DNA of 18,423 nucleotides from assembly GCA_004335835.1 (NCBI GenBank), contig RWJK01001869.1:1-18423 (forward strand), given 5' to 3'. Source of the stretch: Scenedesmus sp. ARA3. Its lineage: Eukaryota > Chlorophyta > Chlorophyceae > Sphaeropleales > Scenedesmaceae. This document shows positions 1-12,109 of this stretch, in pieces (positions within the stretch are counted from its first letter, which is position 1; each line of letters starts with the position of its first letter). A program made the translations under genes and the position numbers. A model generated the notes under the pieces. The model searched no databases. It saw nothing but the letters and a program-made list of their open reading frames with translations, and was not told where the DNA came from.

Positions 1-3000
1 AGCCGCCTTGTTGCTGCCCCAGGACTTGCTGCTGGGCAGGCTGCTGCTGCTGCTTCTGCAGCTGTCGTGGCTGGCTGCCCTTGAGGGTGGCTTGCTGGCA
101 GGCTCACAGCCAGCAGTGCTGCTGCTGCTGCTGCCACCAGCTGCAGCAGCCACAGCAGCAGCAGCACCAGCAGCAGCCGTAGATTCAGCAGCTTCAGCAG
201 CATCGTGGTCTTCAGGTGTCTGCTGCACAGCAAAAGGGCTGGTAGACACAGCAGGCACTTGGCTGCCAGCAGCAGCGCTACAGGCATCAATTTCCTGCAA
301 GACCTCTGGCGGCTCCTGCTTGCATTCTTCTGCTGCTGTTGAAGCAATAACTGGCTCAGCAGTTGTTTCAGCGGCCTCTTGAGCTGCAGCAGCTGCCACA
401 AGCTTTGGTGCATCAGGGGCTACAGCAGCAGCAGCTGCTGCATCAGTGTTTGGTTCAGCTGCTGCTGCTGGCTCAGCTGCTGTTGCTGCCGGCTGAGCTG
501 CTGGTTCAGCTGCTGTTGCTGGCGGCTCAGCTGCTGTTGCTGCTGCTGCTGGCTCAGCGGCTGCTGCTGCTGCTAACTCGGCTGCTAGCTCAGCTGCTGC
601 TGCTGCTGCTGGCTCAGCTTCTGGTCCAGCTGCTGCTGCTGCTGCTGGCTTAGCTTCTGCAGCAGCGCTCCTGTCCTTGGCAGCTGGCCTGCCTTTCCTG
701 CACCCGCTGCTGCTGCACCCGCTGCCGCTGCTGCTGCTTGACATCCTAGCACCCAGCTTGCGGCCAACCGCACTGCTGCTGCTGCTGCTGTGCTTGTGTA
801 GCGCAGCGCCTTGTGCTGCTCTAGCCACTGCCCCTGCAGCGTTGCCTGCAGGTCCCGGCACCCTGGGGCCTCGGCCTCGCTGCTGCTGCTGCTGCTGTAT
901 GCTACAGGGCTTGTTTTCGGCTTCAGCAGCAGCAGCAGCAGCCGAGCTAGCCTTCGTTGGGCTTGACAGCGGGCTGTTCTTGCTGCTGCTATCCTGTTGC
1001 CGGGTGGCAGCAGCAGTAGCGAGCGTTGCGACACGCGGCAACTGCCCCTGCTGCAGTGAACTTGGGCTTCCTGCACTCTCTGCTCTGAAAGCTGCTGCTG
1101 CTGCTGCTGCAGCAGAGGCCTTGGTAGGGCTGCTGGCCGGGCTGCTGCTGGTGCTGCTGCCCCTGCTGCTGCCACACGCCAGCAGCGCTACGTGGGGCAG
1201 CTGCGCAGGCGTTGGCGCGCGCGGCACGGCCTTCTGCTGCTGCTGCTGCTGCTGCTGAGGGGTGCCTGCAGGGCTGCCTGGGGTGACGCACAGCTGCTGC
1301 TGCTGCTGCTGCTGCTGCTGTACCTCGTCATTATCTGCCTGGCAGTGTGCAGTGCCAAACTCATCATCATGTGATGGGAGCTGCAGGCGGCTCAGGCTGA
1401 AGCCGTGCTGCTCAGCTGTAACGGCAGGTTGCACTGCTGCTGCTGCTGCTGCTGCAGGCTGCTGCGGTGCTGCTGATCCTGCAGAGGAGCGGCGGCCTCC
1501 TGCAGACTGGCGAGCAGCCTGGCGGGTAGTGTGTTCAGCAGCGAGCACAATTTGTGAGTCAGAGCACAGTAGCATTGATGGCACTGGCAGCGCAGCACGC
1601 CAGCACAGCACGTCACAAGTGTCAGCGCAGTTGCATGGCATGATGAGACGCAGCATAGCATAAGGAGCAGGGATGAAGAATTTAAGTTACTCATCTTGAT
1701 GTGATATCGTGTGACAAGCCTGCTGACACAGTAGGAATCACTGCTCACTATGTTGCAGCTCACCTTGTCTGGCCCAGCCGCCATGGCAAGGGCAGATGCA
1801 TGAGATGATGATGCACGCACACTGCTAATCATAGTCAAATGATTCTCAACTTGTCTGGCCCAGCCACCATGGCCAGGGCAGTTGCATGCCCAGCCACCAT
1901 GCTCAGTGCCCACAGTGCAGATACATGCCCAGCCACACAGTGCTCATCACATTACATCGCAACTCACCTTATCTGGCCCAGCCACCATGGCAAGGGCAGA
2001 TGCATGCCCAGCCTCCGCACCACCAGCAGCACCTCCACAACCACCACCAGCAGCAGCAGCAGCAGCAGTACCCCCAAGCTCCATGCCGCTATGCACTGCA
2101 GCCACTTGCGCTGCTGCTGCCGCTGCCGCCGCCGCAAGCGCTGCCGCGGCTTCCAGTTGCCTACTGGTGTCTGGTGACAGGCAGTCGGCGCTGCTCTCTG
2201 CTGCGCTACTCGACAGGCTGTCTACATCAACCAGCACTAGCCGCCGCCGAGTTTTAGGTTGCAGCTCGCGCTTTAGTACTGCCCAGCACCTTGCTGCTGC
2301 CTGCTTCAGTGCCAGGCACTTTCCTGTTGCAGCCGGGGAGCCCGCACTGCTGGACGCTGCACAAGAGGCAACAGCCGCTGCTGCTGCTGCTGCTGCCGCC
2401 TGGGCCTGCTGCTCGTCACTGAGCAGCACTGCTGCTGGGATGATGCTAGATGCAGGTGCATTGAAAACAGCTGCATCCAAAGCAGGCTCTGCTGCTGCTG
2501 CTGCTGCTGCTGCCTCAGCTGCTGTGATGCATGTTGGGTCGACTTTGTCGTCGTCTGCTGCGGTTGCTGCTGCCTGTTGAAGGCTGGCTGTAGTGTCGGC
2601 AGCACTGTCAACTGGCACTAAGTCAGCTGCAGTAGCAGTAGCAGCAGTTGCATTGTCGTCAGCAACACTACCATCAGCTGACTGTGCTACTGCTGGTGCT
2701 GCCTCAGTGGCAACTGCTGCTTGCGCAGCTGCTGCAGCAGGGCATTTCGCGGCTGCCTGCACTGCGCCTGCCTTGTTGCCTTGTGCCGTGGCAGCTCTGC
2801 TGCTGCTGCTGCTGCTGCAGGTAGGCTTGATGCTGCTGCTGCCAAAGGCTGGCTTGCGTGGCACTTTGGGCTTGATGCTGTGCTGCTGCTGCTGCTGCTG
2901 CCTGCTAGAAGTCCTTCCAGCTGATTGCTGCTGCTGCTGCTTGGCAGCTGCAGGTGCCTGTGTCTGCGCTGCCTCGCTTGCTGCTGCTGCTGCCGCAGGT

Positions 3001-3218
3001 GGAGGTTGGGCTGACTGTTGGGCTGCTAGCTGCGTGGCAGCCTTGCTGCTGCACAGCTTACTGGGCTGCTGGCTTGCGCTAGTGCCAGGCCGCTGCTGCT
3101 GCACCTGCGGCTCAGCCCTTGCACGCTTGCTGACAGCAGCGTAGCCGCTGCTGCTGCCCCTGCTGCCTTGCAAGCTTCGCTGCTGCTGCTTGCATACCCT
3201 TGCTGGCGACGGAGCAGC

Positions 3219-3251
<33 letters not shown>

Positions 3252-3471
3252 GGAGCGCTTGACATTGGCTGCTTTTGCCACACGGGGAGCAGCTGCAGCA
3301 CTTGCAGCTGCACCAGCACCTTCTGCTGCCTTCTTGCGTGCTATCTGTGTGTAGGAACCGCCACAGCTCCCAGCGCTGCATGCTGCACCCTCGTCTGCTG
3401 CTGCTGCTGCCGCTGCTGCTAGTTGTTTCACTCCTGCAGCGCATCTTGGAGCAGCTGCTGTGGCGGGGTAG

Positions 3472-3506
<35 letters not shown>

Positions 3507-4436
3507 GCCTGCTCCACATGCTGCAGCACGGGCGTCCTCTGCGCTGATGTGCACTGGAGCAGCGTGTTCATTTGCAGGGTTGCTGCTGGGTGCATGCTCT
3601 GCAGCTGCAGCTGTGCTGGAGCCTGCATCTCCACCTGATGGGGTAGCAGCAGCAGCAGCAGCTCCAGTTGTTTCTGTGGCTGCAGCTGCCTCTTCCAGCT
3701 CGCCATGCTGCCCTTCATGCTGCTGCTGCTGCTGTTCCTGCAAGTGCTGGCGCTCACACTCGAGATGGCTGACCATCTGCGCAAACGTGCACTCCTGCAG
3801 CCTTACATCATCAGCATCGGCATCATCCTCAGCAGCTTGTGCCTCTGCAGGAACGTCAGTGATGCTGAACACCCGCTCTAAGCCCGAAGCATCTGGTGAT
3901 GCCGCAGGCGTGCCGTACACCTGCTGTTGTGGCTGCCACTGGTCGCTGCGCTGGCTGTGCTGGTACTGCTGCTGCTGGTCTGATTTGACTGGCTGCAGGA
4001 GGCCGGGTGCTTTGGGCTTTATGCGCTGCCAGTAGCGCGCCGCTCCTGCAGCCACCTGCTGCACTAGCGGATGCGCAGCAGAGCGCTTTGCGGGACCGCC
4101 AGATGCAGCAGCGCGGCGCTCCGGCTGGTTGTCTGCTGATGCTGCAGCAGCGGCGTCGCACAGAGACTGGCGTTCCGCCCTGGTGGCGACGCCGTTGCTG
4201 CTGGCGTGCCTGCTGCGGTAAAACTCTGTTTCGGCTGGTGTAGAGAGCTCGGAGGCTGCTGCATCAGACGCGTGGGATGCGCAGGATGCAGCAGAGCGCT
4301 GCACTTGTCGTTCCTGCAGCTGTGTTGAGCTGGCAGTGCCAATGCTGATGGGAGGCCATGCTGCCTGCTGCTTCAGCTGCTGGAAACAGCAGTGTGGCGG
4401 TACAAGGGTGTGCAGAACAGAACAGCAGGGGGTCAT
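1..4436 (-). CDS. Large Ala/Gln/Ser-rich low-complexity protein, unknown function (3' end outside window)
   Basis: Exon 1 runs 4436-1968 (823 codons), ending in AAG before a GTGAGT donor. Exon 2 starts at about 1518 (CAG acceptor, phase 0; 1506 is an alternative) and stays open for 506 codons to the window edge, which I checked codon by codon. The ATG at 4436 is the first Met after an in-frame TAA near 4490. I recognise no domain. The least repetitive parts are the first 230 residues, with a basic patch (YWQRIKPKAPG) and an acidic stretch (EDDADADDVRLQE), and a segment with LKRELQPKTRRRLVLVDVD late in exon 1. Exon 2 contains two copies of an SPxSSPTKAS motif followed by poly-Ala, polyQ runs, and a tail of Ala-Glu-Pro repeats. 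The composition suggests a disordered nuclear or scaffold protein, but that is inference. The open frame through 4 kb is partly helped by the scarcity of stop codons in CAG/CTG repeats, so exon limits are less secure than in the other two genes. Confidence 0.66.
1757..2015 (-). repeat. Degenerate copies of the exon 1 end and splice donor of the Ala-rich gene
   Basis: The 3' end of exon 1 encodes HASALAMVAGPDK followed by GTGAGT at 1967. Near-copies recur in the intron. One at about 1845-1895 reads HATALAMVAGPDK, with its donor changed to TTGAG. One at about 1757-1805 reads HASALAMAAGPDK and keeps an AAG/GTGAGC donor. A shorter fragment (GGCTGGGCATGTATCTGC) lies near 1922-1946. Measured at GGCCCAG, the units start at 1771, 1857 and 1975, so the spacing is 86 and 118 bp. 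Similarity of the leftmost copy continues past the donor into intron sequence, as expected for tandem duplication of genomic DNA. Confidence 0.85.
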
Positions 4437-5262
4437 GTACAGCCGTGCTGGGACGGTACTACTTTGAGAGTCGTATGTATCAGTGTTTTAATGTGCTGGA
4501 TACATGGCATGCAAAGCAGAATGTAAAAGATTGCACGCAATGCGCAGCAGCAGGATGCAACCCCACACCTTGCACTCAGCGCCAGCCCATAGCTCGCTCT
4601 CGAGCTCTGAACTATCAGCATCGCAGCACGGCCCGGGGGGTGTACAGGGGCCGCTGCCCGGCTCTGTCAAGCGATGCCTATGCATGTGCTGCTGGGAGGG
4701 GCTGTAGGGAGTGCTGATGCGCCCCCTAGCAGCCGCCCGAGCACTTACAACGCCACAAAACAACGATCAAAATGATTTAATTCAATCTTATCGGGTTTTG
4801 CTCGGCCCAGGTGCGCGGCGTGAGTGCAAACGGCAGTGAAAACGTCTCTCCTCCCGCTTTGTTCTAAATCAATACTATAATCATGATGTGACACTTGCAA
4901 TACGTAGTAATATCGCACCAAAACGTCCAGACGCACCAGCAGCAAGAAACGGAATTTGAATGAACAAGAATGTTTTCTTGCATTGGACCCTTTCTGGCAC
5001 CCTTGCAGCTGGAAAATGTGTCAGCTATGTGATCACAATGTATTGTCATGGCTGTGGTTTTCAAGTGTGCCGGTTTTGTGATCCCGCCCTCGACTGTGCC
5101 ATGGCTGCAGATGGACTGGCGCCACTTGTGCACCTGGCTGCATGTCACGCAGGTCGCTGTCCTCTTCATCCACAGAATGCTTGTACGCAGTTCTTAGGCT
5201 GTCTAACGCTATTGAGAGGCTGAGTGTAAGCCGCTAAGTCCAACCACGAACAATGCATGACC

Positions 5263-5305
5263 TTCACCTTTAAAGGTGAATCAACCTTTAAAGGAGAAAT
5301 TTCTC
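5263..5305. promoter_or_regulatory. Cluster of three perfect palindromes
   Basis: TTCACCTTTAAAGGTGAA at 5263-5280 is a perfect 18-bp palindrome. Its core CCTTTAAAGG (5267-5276) recurs exactly 18 bp later at 5285-5294, and this runs into a third palindrome, GAGAAATTTCTC, at 5294-5305. Such an array could bind dimeric proteins or be the end of a small mobile element. No neighbouring gene or target-site duplication was identified that would decide between these. Confidence 0.5.
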
Positions 5306-6675
5306 ATGAGCGGATGGCAGGCTGCCAGTGGCCAGGGCCAGGGCAGTGCCAGCTCAGCTAGGGTGCACAGCCAGACTCTGGCTTCGGAAGCACCTCACAC
5401 TGAGGCAGTCTGTCAGGCTGGGTGAAGCCTGTGAAGTGAACTGCGCGAACTCATTTTGGGGTCAACGGCAAGCAACAAACCAGGGACAAACAGCTGCTGT
5501 TCAGCTGCTGTTCAGCAGTAACTTACTGGCGTTGAACGCCATGGCAAAGGTTTGCACAATCATTGAATGATGTATACGGCATGTTGAGCAAGATTGAACC
5601 AATCCCTCTCTGCTCCTCAGAAGAATGCCGTTGTAAATTGTTTTGATTAACATTGGTGCTCCTGCTGTGATCCCCTATGGCACCCTACCACAAGCCTTTC
5701 AGGCACCAAACATGACCCCAGCAGTGGCACGGAAACCCCATCCTTTGGTGCAGCAGAACATGCTGACATGACTGAGCAACAGTTTTGAACACATGTGTTG
5801 AATGCATCAGAAGCGGGGAGTCTGGCAGCCACTCCCACAGGGGAGCAAGCCGCACAGCACACATGCGGCACGAAATTTTTAAGCCATTTATGTTCCTCAG
5901 CGGTTTAGGGCCTAGATCTTCTGGCCCATACACCACCACACAAGGAAGGAAAGCAGCAGCTGTACATTCGAGTTTGCCCACAACACCTCGACAGCACAAC
6001 ACACAGATAGCGCGCCCTCCACTCAAACATCAAGGAAGGGAATACGCGTCCCACTCTGTCGTTGACAGCTGCCCACCCTGCCTAACACACTCTGCTGAGC
6101 AGCAGCTGCGGCGGCGGCTACTCCCATTGATCCCACACTACCGTTGTCTCTGCTGCTTCAGTATCCCGGCAGCCTGAAGTAAGCATATGCCTGCAGGTGC
6201 CCAGCCAGCATTTTGCAACTTGTACGCAGCTGCTGCGCTCACGACCAAGACAAGTAGCGCCCCACAAAACAATCTCGCGGCTCCGCTACAGCAGAAAGTC
6301 AGCCACCAGCAAACATGTATGCTCATGCTAGTCATCATCACAAGCTGCAGGGTGCTGCTGCACCTAGCCTGGCTCCCAGTTACATGATCGAAACAGTTCC
6401 ACATGCAAACAAACAAACGCTGCTCGTTTCTCCCCATACGTAATGCAGACAAGCCACATACAGCTGCAGGCCGCTGCTGAACAGCCTTGGGCCAGACTCC
6501 GACTTGCCGTCCGAAACCATCAAGCGAATGCATGCGCTGCATGTGTCAGGGGTGCAGCAGGACGCCTGCCTGGAAGCTACTCAAGCCTGCTGCTGCTGAC
6601 AAAGCCTGCTGCTGCTGCTGCTGCTGCTGACAAGGCATGCGGGTGCCGGCACACACACCTACGACCGTGACTCTG

Positions 6676-6705
6676 CAAAACCCCAAAACCCCAAAACCCA
6701 AAACC
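6676..6705 (-). repeat. Short (CCCCAAAA)n / TTTTGGGG tract, G-quadruplex-capable on the minus strand
   Basis: The plus strand reads CAAAACCCCAAAACCCC and then AAAACCCAAAACC. The minus strand therefore carries four G-runs (2, 3, 4 and 4 G) separated by TTTT. This resembles telomeric DNA, but not the TTTTAGGG or TTTAGGG units usual in green algae. It is far too short to be a telomere. Confidence 0.6.
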
Positions 6706-8374
6706 AACTCCAGCAGCGGGTGCACCCCTGACGCCTGAGTGCAGAGGCACGCAGCCCTAGGTAGGTGTTCACCCGCACGCACGTAGACCAGCACATGACG
6801 TGCCTGATCATCAGCAGAACCTCGCCCACGTAATCATGCCTACAAGCTTAGTACAGAACCACATCAGCACAGTGCCATTCAGAAAGAAAAAGATAACCAT
6901 AAAGGACAAAGTAGAGAATTAAGATAGTTGGTTATATAGCAGAGCCATAACAGCCATGCAGGCCAATCTGGGATTCAAACCTGAGATGCAAAACACACAA
7001 AGAAGATGTTCACAGAGAACACCCACCAGCCGACATGTGCACCCCCTAGGCGGACCCTCGCACCTTGCTATATGCTGCTCCCTGCACACCCTGTTGCAAT
7101 CCAGGCCGCCATCTGATCATGTGAAATGACAACCGCCGCTGCCTGTACCAGAAAGCTCCTGCCATCAAATCGCTGTCCCACACAAGTCAGATGACCGCCC
7201 CTACCCCAAACTGGCAATCCACAGCAGTCAGTGCAGCATTCGTTTGGTGTGAGTGTGAAAGACTGTATCCTACGCGGACGGTTATGTTCGGCGTCCGCAC
7301 TGTGATCGCCTGGGCTGCAACGATCAGTGCGCCTGCAAAGCGGCATCCCGAACTACCCCAGAGGAGTCGCAAACCGACAGCAACGCTAGTGCTGGTGCCT
7401 AGCCGTGCCACATGGGTGTATGGTGTGCTGGGCCGGGCGGCAAGCACAGCAGCACAGCTCAAAATCAACAGCTGCGGCTGGCGGCTGTGCCATTGCGCTG
7501 CAGCCGAGCTCTGTATGCCTGCAGGAAACACACCAGACTGCATATGCCTCTATGCAGCTGCGTACCTAGAGGTGCTAGGCAAGACAAAGGCAAGCCACAT
7601 ATAAGCAAGCCATGCTCACAAAATCAGCAAGTGAGCGGCAAGCTAGATAAAGTACTGCCACGGGTTGGGTGCAGACGCCTCGAAACGGTAGTACTTTGCA
7701 CCAACCGCATAACAGCAGTGCATTCGCGTGCATGCCATATGCTGTTGGTGTGCTTGCCTCATATGCACCCGCAGGGTCTGCACTGCAGTGGCGACAGCTG
7801 ATGCAGACATGTATGTACGTATTGCTCGGCCATATGCATGCATGCAGCACCTGGCAGTGAGTCCCGTGCTAGCTGACGATGAGTGCGCCACGGTATCATC
7901 ACATGCGTTGAATTACACATGAGGCAGAATTGGGCACGTGCGTTGGCTGGCTGCAAAGTAGCATGTCGTCATATAACATGTCACATGGTCCAGAGTAATG
8001 CGCGGCAGGACTAGCACACACAGCAGCAAGCTCGCGCTCTCACATGCCACACAGGTGGCTGGAAAACACAACTTTAAGCAATGCATGGCTACAACCAATG
8101 CCAGATACCAAGGTACCAACCACATACAAGCACGCGCGCAGCGCAAGCGCGATACGGCAGATAGCTGCGCGCCTTCCCACCAGAAACAGGCAGCACTGCG
8201 GTCAAATAGCAGCTGCAATACAGTCGGGCAGGCTGTTGCCTCACCCCCTAGGCTGCAGTTCTGTCGATGCAGCGCTGTAACGGAGGGCTTGCCCCCACTG
8301 CTGCAGCTGCGTGCATCCTAACAACATAATGCGCGCTCATACAAAGCAAATGCTCGAAGGGAAGGAGCCAAAAT

Positions 8375-8390
8375 GACATGCATGCATGTC
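8375..8390. repeat. 16-bp perfect palindrome
   Basis: GACATGCATGCATGTC is self-complementary over 16 bp. It is an alternating purine-pyrimidine sequence containing GCATGC. It lies in gene-free DNA and its role is unknown. Confidence 0.6.
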
Positions 8391-9421
8391 CTCAGGCAAG
8401 ACATCAGTACTGCGGTGTCCGTAATATCCTCGCCAGATGAGCGCACATGCGCCGACTGCTGACGAGGTAAAGTAACACGTTATAACAGAAGGCCACGCAC
8501 GTGCCTAATACATGCTGCATCATCACGTGCATTGCCTGATACAACACAGCAACCTGTCACAAATGACCGCTGCTGCTAACGACTGATGCAGCACCTGATG
8601 TGGCGATGTAATGCTCTATCAGTGCTGCACTTGCTGCATACAGTGCTGGCACAGGGGAGTGCAACAGTAGAAGCGCACCGCGGCCAACATACCAAGAAAC
8701 AGCAACACCCCGCAACAGCTGCTGCATTGTCTGGAGCTCTATCCACCAGTTCATAAGTGCATGGGTTGACTAAACAGGAGTGCTGCCATAAGCTGCGTAC
8801 ACAAACCAAGCGTGATTGTCAAACCTCTTAGGGGCTTGCAACACAACATCTGCTGCAGGGGCGAGCTGCCATGCTAGCCTGCACTGCTGCGCTGTGCACG
8901 CATTGCAGGGGATGTGTTGGCAGACACAACACACGGCTGAATCATGGCTGCCTGTCTCCTTCCTTTCAAAGAAAAACAAGTATGTTCTGGTCAGACCTCA
9001 GGGCACGAGGCGACCGCGCATGCATATGCATTTCAGCAAAACATGCATTGTATCCGAAGCCGATTTCTTCATGCGTTTCTGTTGTTTCTGTTGCTGTACA
9101 AGGCCGCAGCATAGGCAGAGAGCCCACACATATACGGCCTGCACTCTCACACGCCTCTGTACCCAAAAAAGCTTGGGTGGCAGGGCTGGGACCAACACAA
9201 CAACAACCTAGGCAGTTGCAGCCTCGCTCACCCACAACAACCACACACCCAGTCAAACGTCAAACAGCCCACCACCGACCACACACACGCACACACGCGC
9301 GCACGCAAAAGGCGCGCACAAACGCGGGACGCCTTCCCAGGGTTTGCTCCAAGCTTGCATGATCTTCTGCAACTACTAAAGCATGTCGGCTCTCCTGCTG
9401 TACAGAGCCGGTTTTCAGCAC

Positions 9422-9442
9422 CATTATCTGAAGCAGATAATG
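9422..9442. promoter_or_regulatory. 9-bp inverted repeat with a 3-nt spacer in the MYB 3' flank
   Basis: CATTATCTG, AAG, CAGATAATG form a perfect 9-bp inverted repeat containing two facing GATA motifs. It lies about 510 bases beyond the MYB stop codon, so it could be a 3' UTR hairpin or a protein-binding site. Only the symmetry is seen directly. Confidence 0.4.
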
Positions 9443-9948
9443 CAACAGAGAGCACCAACAAAACAGCCAGCCAGCAAGCCAGCCTGCTGGGGAAGCCCGC
9501 TTGCATCATATATAAAACCCAAATAAAACCTAGCTCGCTAAGCCTCCATTGCCCACCCCAACAGCTCACTGTTTTAAAATATCGCTGCAGCCCGTGATAC
9601 AGCCACACACACCACCAAACCACCTCACGCCCCAATGCCCCGCAGTTGCAGCTGCCGCAGCCGCCGACACATATGTAGTCAGATGCTGGCCCATGATGCA
9701 AGCAGGACTGCACGATCACATGACAGAATACGACAGAGCATTCCGGCCCCTGGTACCCATGGTCTTGTCAATGTGTGCAGCGCTGCATCCGGGCTGGCCC
9801 TCCCCCTTGCCATGCGAGCCGCACACCACCCGCCTTTATCACCACCAGGTACCTGCCCCATCTGCAACATAGTTCCTTGCCTACCACCACAAACCCTGCT
9901 CCCCCAAACCCTGCTCCAGCAGCAGCAGAACACATGCACACCGCCGCA

Positions 9949-11965
9949 TCACAGCATGAGCAGCGCCTCAACGTCATTCTCCTTCAGGTCTGGTAGGTCA
10001 AAGTTATCCCAGACCAAACTGTCATCCCCTGCATCGCCAAAGGCAGTGCTCAGCGTCTCTCCCACAGCGTCCCATGCTGCCAACGGTGGCGTCGCCGAGC
10101 GCTGCTGCTGCTGCTGCTGCAGGTGATCTGCAGGACCCCCCAAGCTGCTGAGCGCCGGCGCAGTGTGCGCATGCGCCAGATGCTGCTGCTGCTGGAAGTG
10201 AGGAAGATGCGGCCCTGCTGCTGACATGTCCTTCAGCAGCCCCATGTGCAGATCACTGCTGCTGCCGCCAGCAGCAGCAGCAGCAGCAGCGCCAGATGCT
10301 ACAGCTTGCTGCAGCATGACTGTAGCTGGCGCGTCAGCCAGCAGGGAGGCTGGCATGTTGAGCAGCGGGTCAGCGCTGCTGCTGCCGTAGGGTACAGCAG
10401 CAGCAGGGTTGTGTGCGCCGCCGTAGCTGTGATGCCGGATGTGGCTATGGCCTGAAGGAGGCAAGCCAGCCATGTTAGACTCATAGCTGCCACCTGCACT
10501 CATTGGGTAGCTGCTGCGAGGCGGCAGGCCCATCTGCTGCTGCTGCTGCTGCCAGGGCGCTTGCGGGTAGCCGCCGCCGCTGCTGCCGCCGCCTGCATTA
10601 TTGTAAGGTGAGGGCGTGCTGTGGCAGCGAGAGACAGGAGGAAGGTCCATGTTGCTGCGGCCGCTGCCTGCGCGGGCACATGCTGCATTGCTGGCTGCAT
10701 ATGCTGCTGCTTCAGACCCCATCAAAGAAGCATTTGGGAATGATCCAAGCCCTGATGAGGAATAAGGACCTAAGGGTTCAGGCCCATAGCCTGAACCCTG
10801 AACCCCCATGTGGTGGCTAGACCCTCCCGGGCCGCCCATGCTGCTGCTGCTGCCGGGCCCGTTAGGGCCAAACTCACTACCAGGGTAGCAGCCGCCGCTG
10901 CTGCTGAAGTGCGGCAGCCCAGACGGAGGGTTGAAGCTGTTGCTGCTGCCATCATAGTGGCTGGGCCCGCAGCTGTAGCTGTGGCTACGGCCGAGGGGGT
11001 GGTGCGGGCTCAGGCCCCTGCTGCTGCCGCTGCCCATCATGTTTGGCACTGCACTCATCATGCTCGGAGGTGGCACTGAGTGGTGCTGCTGCAGCGATGC
11101 ACCCTGTACCTGGCCCCGCTCCCCTGCTGCTGCTGCTGCTGCTGCATGCACAGAGCCGTTCTCAGAGCGAAGCTGCACCTCCATCCCAGGCCTAGACACT
11201 CCAGCCACCATCATGTCATAAGCAGCAGGGCTTAATATCTTGCCTTGACCCAGTGGCCTGATACCCAAGGGACCCAGGCAGTCACTGGGCGGCAAATGCA
11301 TGCCACCAGTGAGATTGCAGTTTGGCTTCCAAGCTCCGTGAGGAGCCGGACCACCCCCAGCCTGGGCATCTGGCGGCCCTGCTGCTGCTGCTGCTGCTGC
11401 TGAGATGCTGATGCTGGTCCTGCTGCTAGCTGCAGGAGGCAAGCCAGCAAGCAGGCTGCTGCAGGTATTTGCAGCAGCGTCTGTCTGAATGCGCAGGCCG
11501 GACGCAGCAGCAGCACTGCCGCCTGCTGCTGCTGCTGCAGGCAGGTCGGTGCTGCTGTGTGACCTGTCAGGCACGCCAGCAGCCACACCCACTGGGCTGC
11601 CGCTGCTCATGCTGCTGCTGGAGTGCTGCTGCTGCTCAGGTGGCAGCAGCAGCGACTGCTGCTGCTCCTGCTTTACTGGGCTGTGCACCATGGCATCCTG
11701 CATAGGGCTTGAGAACTGGGGCTCGGCCTTGAGGAACATCTGCTGCTGCTGCTGCTGCTGCTGCACTGGCAGTGCCTGGAAGTTGCTGCCATGGAAGTCC
11801 TGCGGAGCTCCGTAGCTGCTGCCAAAGTCCCCGACCAGCTGCTGCTGCTGCTGCTGCTGCTGCTGGGGCGGCTGCTCCCACAGCATGTTGGACAGCTGGC
11901 CATCTTGGCAGCTGAGGTAGCTGCTGGCTGTGGTGGTGCGCTCTAGTGCTGCATTACTGCTGTGG

Positions 11966-11998
<33 letters not shown>

Positions 11999-12074
11999 GG
12001 GGGCCCCATCCACACTCCGCAGCTGCACATGCCTCCAGGGCCTGGCATGCAACCCGTGCAGTGCATGCTCAACA

Positions 12075-12109
<35 letters not shown>

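Larger units (their letters stand above)
4437..9948. other. Intergenic region without a convincing gene; includes probable MYB 3' UTR on its right side
   Basis: Open frames here are short (up to about 160 codons), overlap on both strands, and show no domain, splice-supported extension or family resemblance that I can recognise. Base composition is more balanced than in the gene bodies, and CAG/CTG tracts almost disappear; the exceptions are small ones at about 6588-6630. The left few hundred bases must hold the promoter and 5' UTR of the Ala-rich gene. The right part must hold the 3' UTR of the MYB gene, but I found no nearby TGTAA-type algal polyadenylation signal on the minus strand to mark its end. 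The palindromes, G-rich tract and inverted repeat in it are listed separately. Confidence 0.6.

Noticed and set aside
585..1175. 196-codon minus-strand open frame
   Set aside because: It is in a different frame from the one that stays open continuously from 1518 to the window edge; it is a repeat-driven shadow.
363..1374. Plus-strand open frames rich in Leu and Cys runs (for example 363-653 and 677-1258)
   Set aside because: They are the opposite-strand reading of the Ala/Gln/Ser codons of the minus-strand gene; poly-Leu and poly-Cys frames arise automatically from CTG repeats.
5328..5640. Possible small plus-strand gene ending near a TGTAA at 5632
   Set aside because: The 80-codon frame has no recognisable features, and a TGTAA pentamer is expected by chance.
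6960..7030. tRNA-like GGTTTGAATCCC on the minus strand
   Set aside because: The T-loop motif is there, but the T stem does not pair and no acceptor, D or anticodon arm can be drawn around it.
8871..9719. Two 163-codon open frames on opposite strands (8871-9362 plus, 9228-9719 minus)
   Set aside because: No recognisable family, no splice or start context, and CA-rich simple sequence in part; the second lies in the probable MYB 3' UTR.
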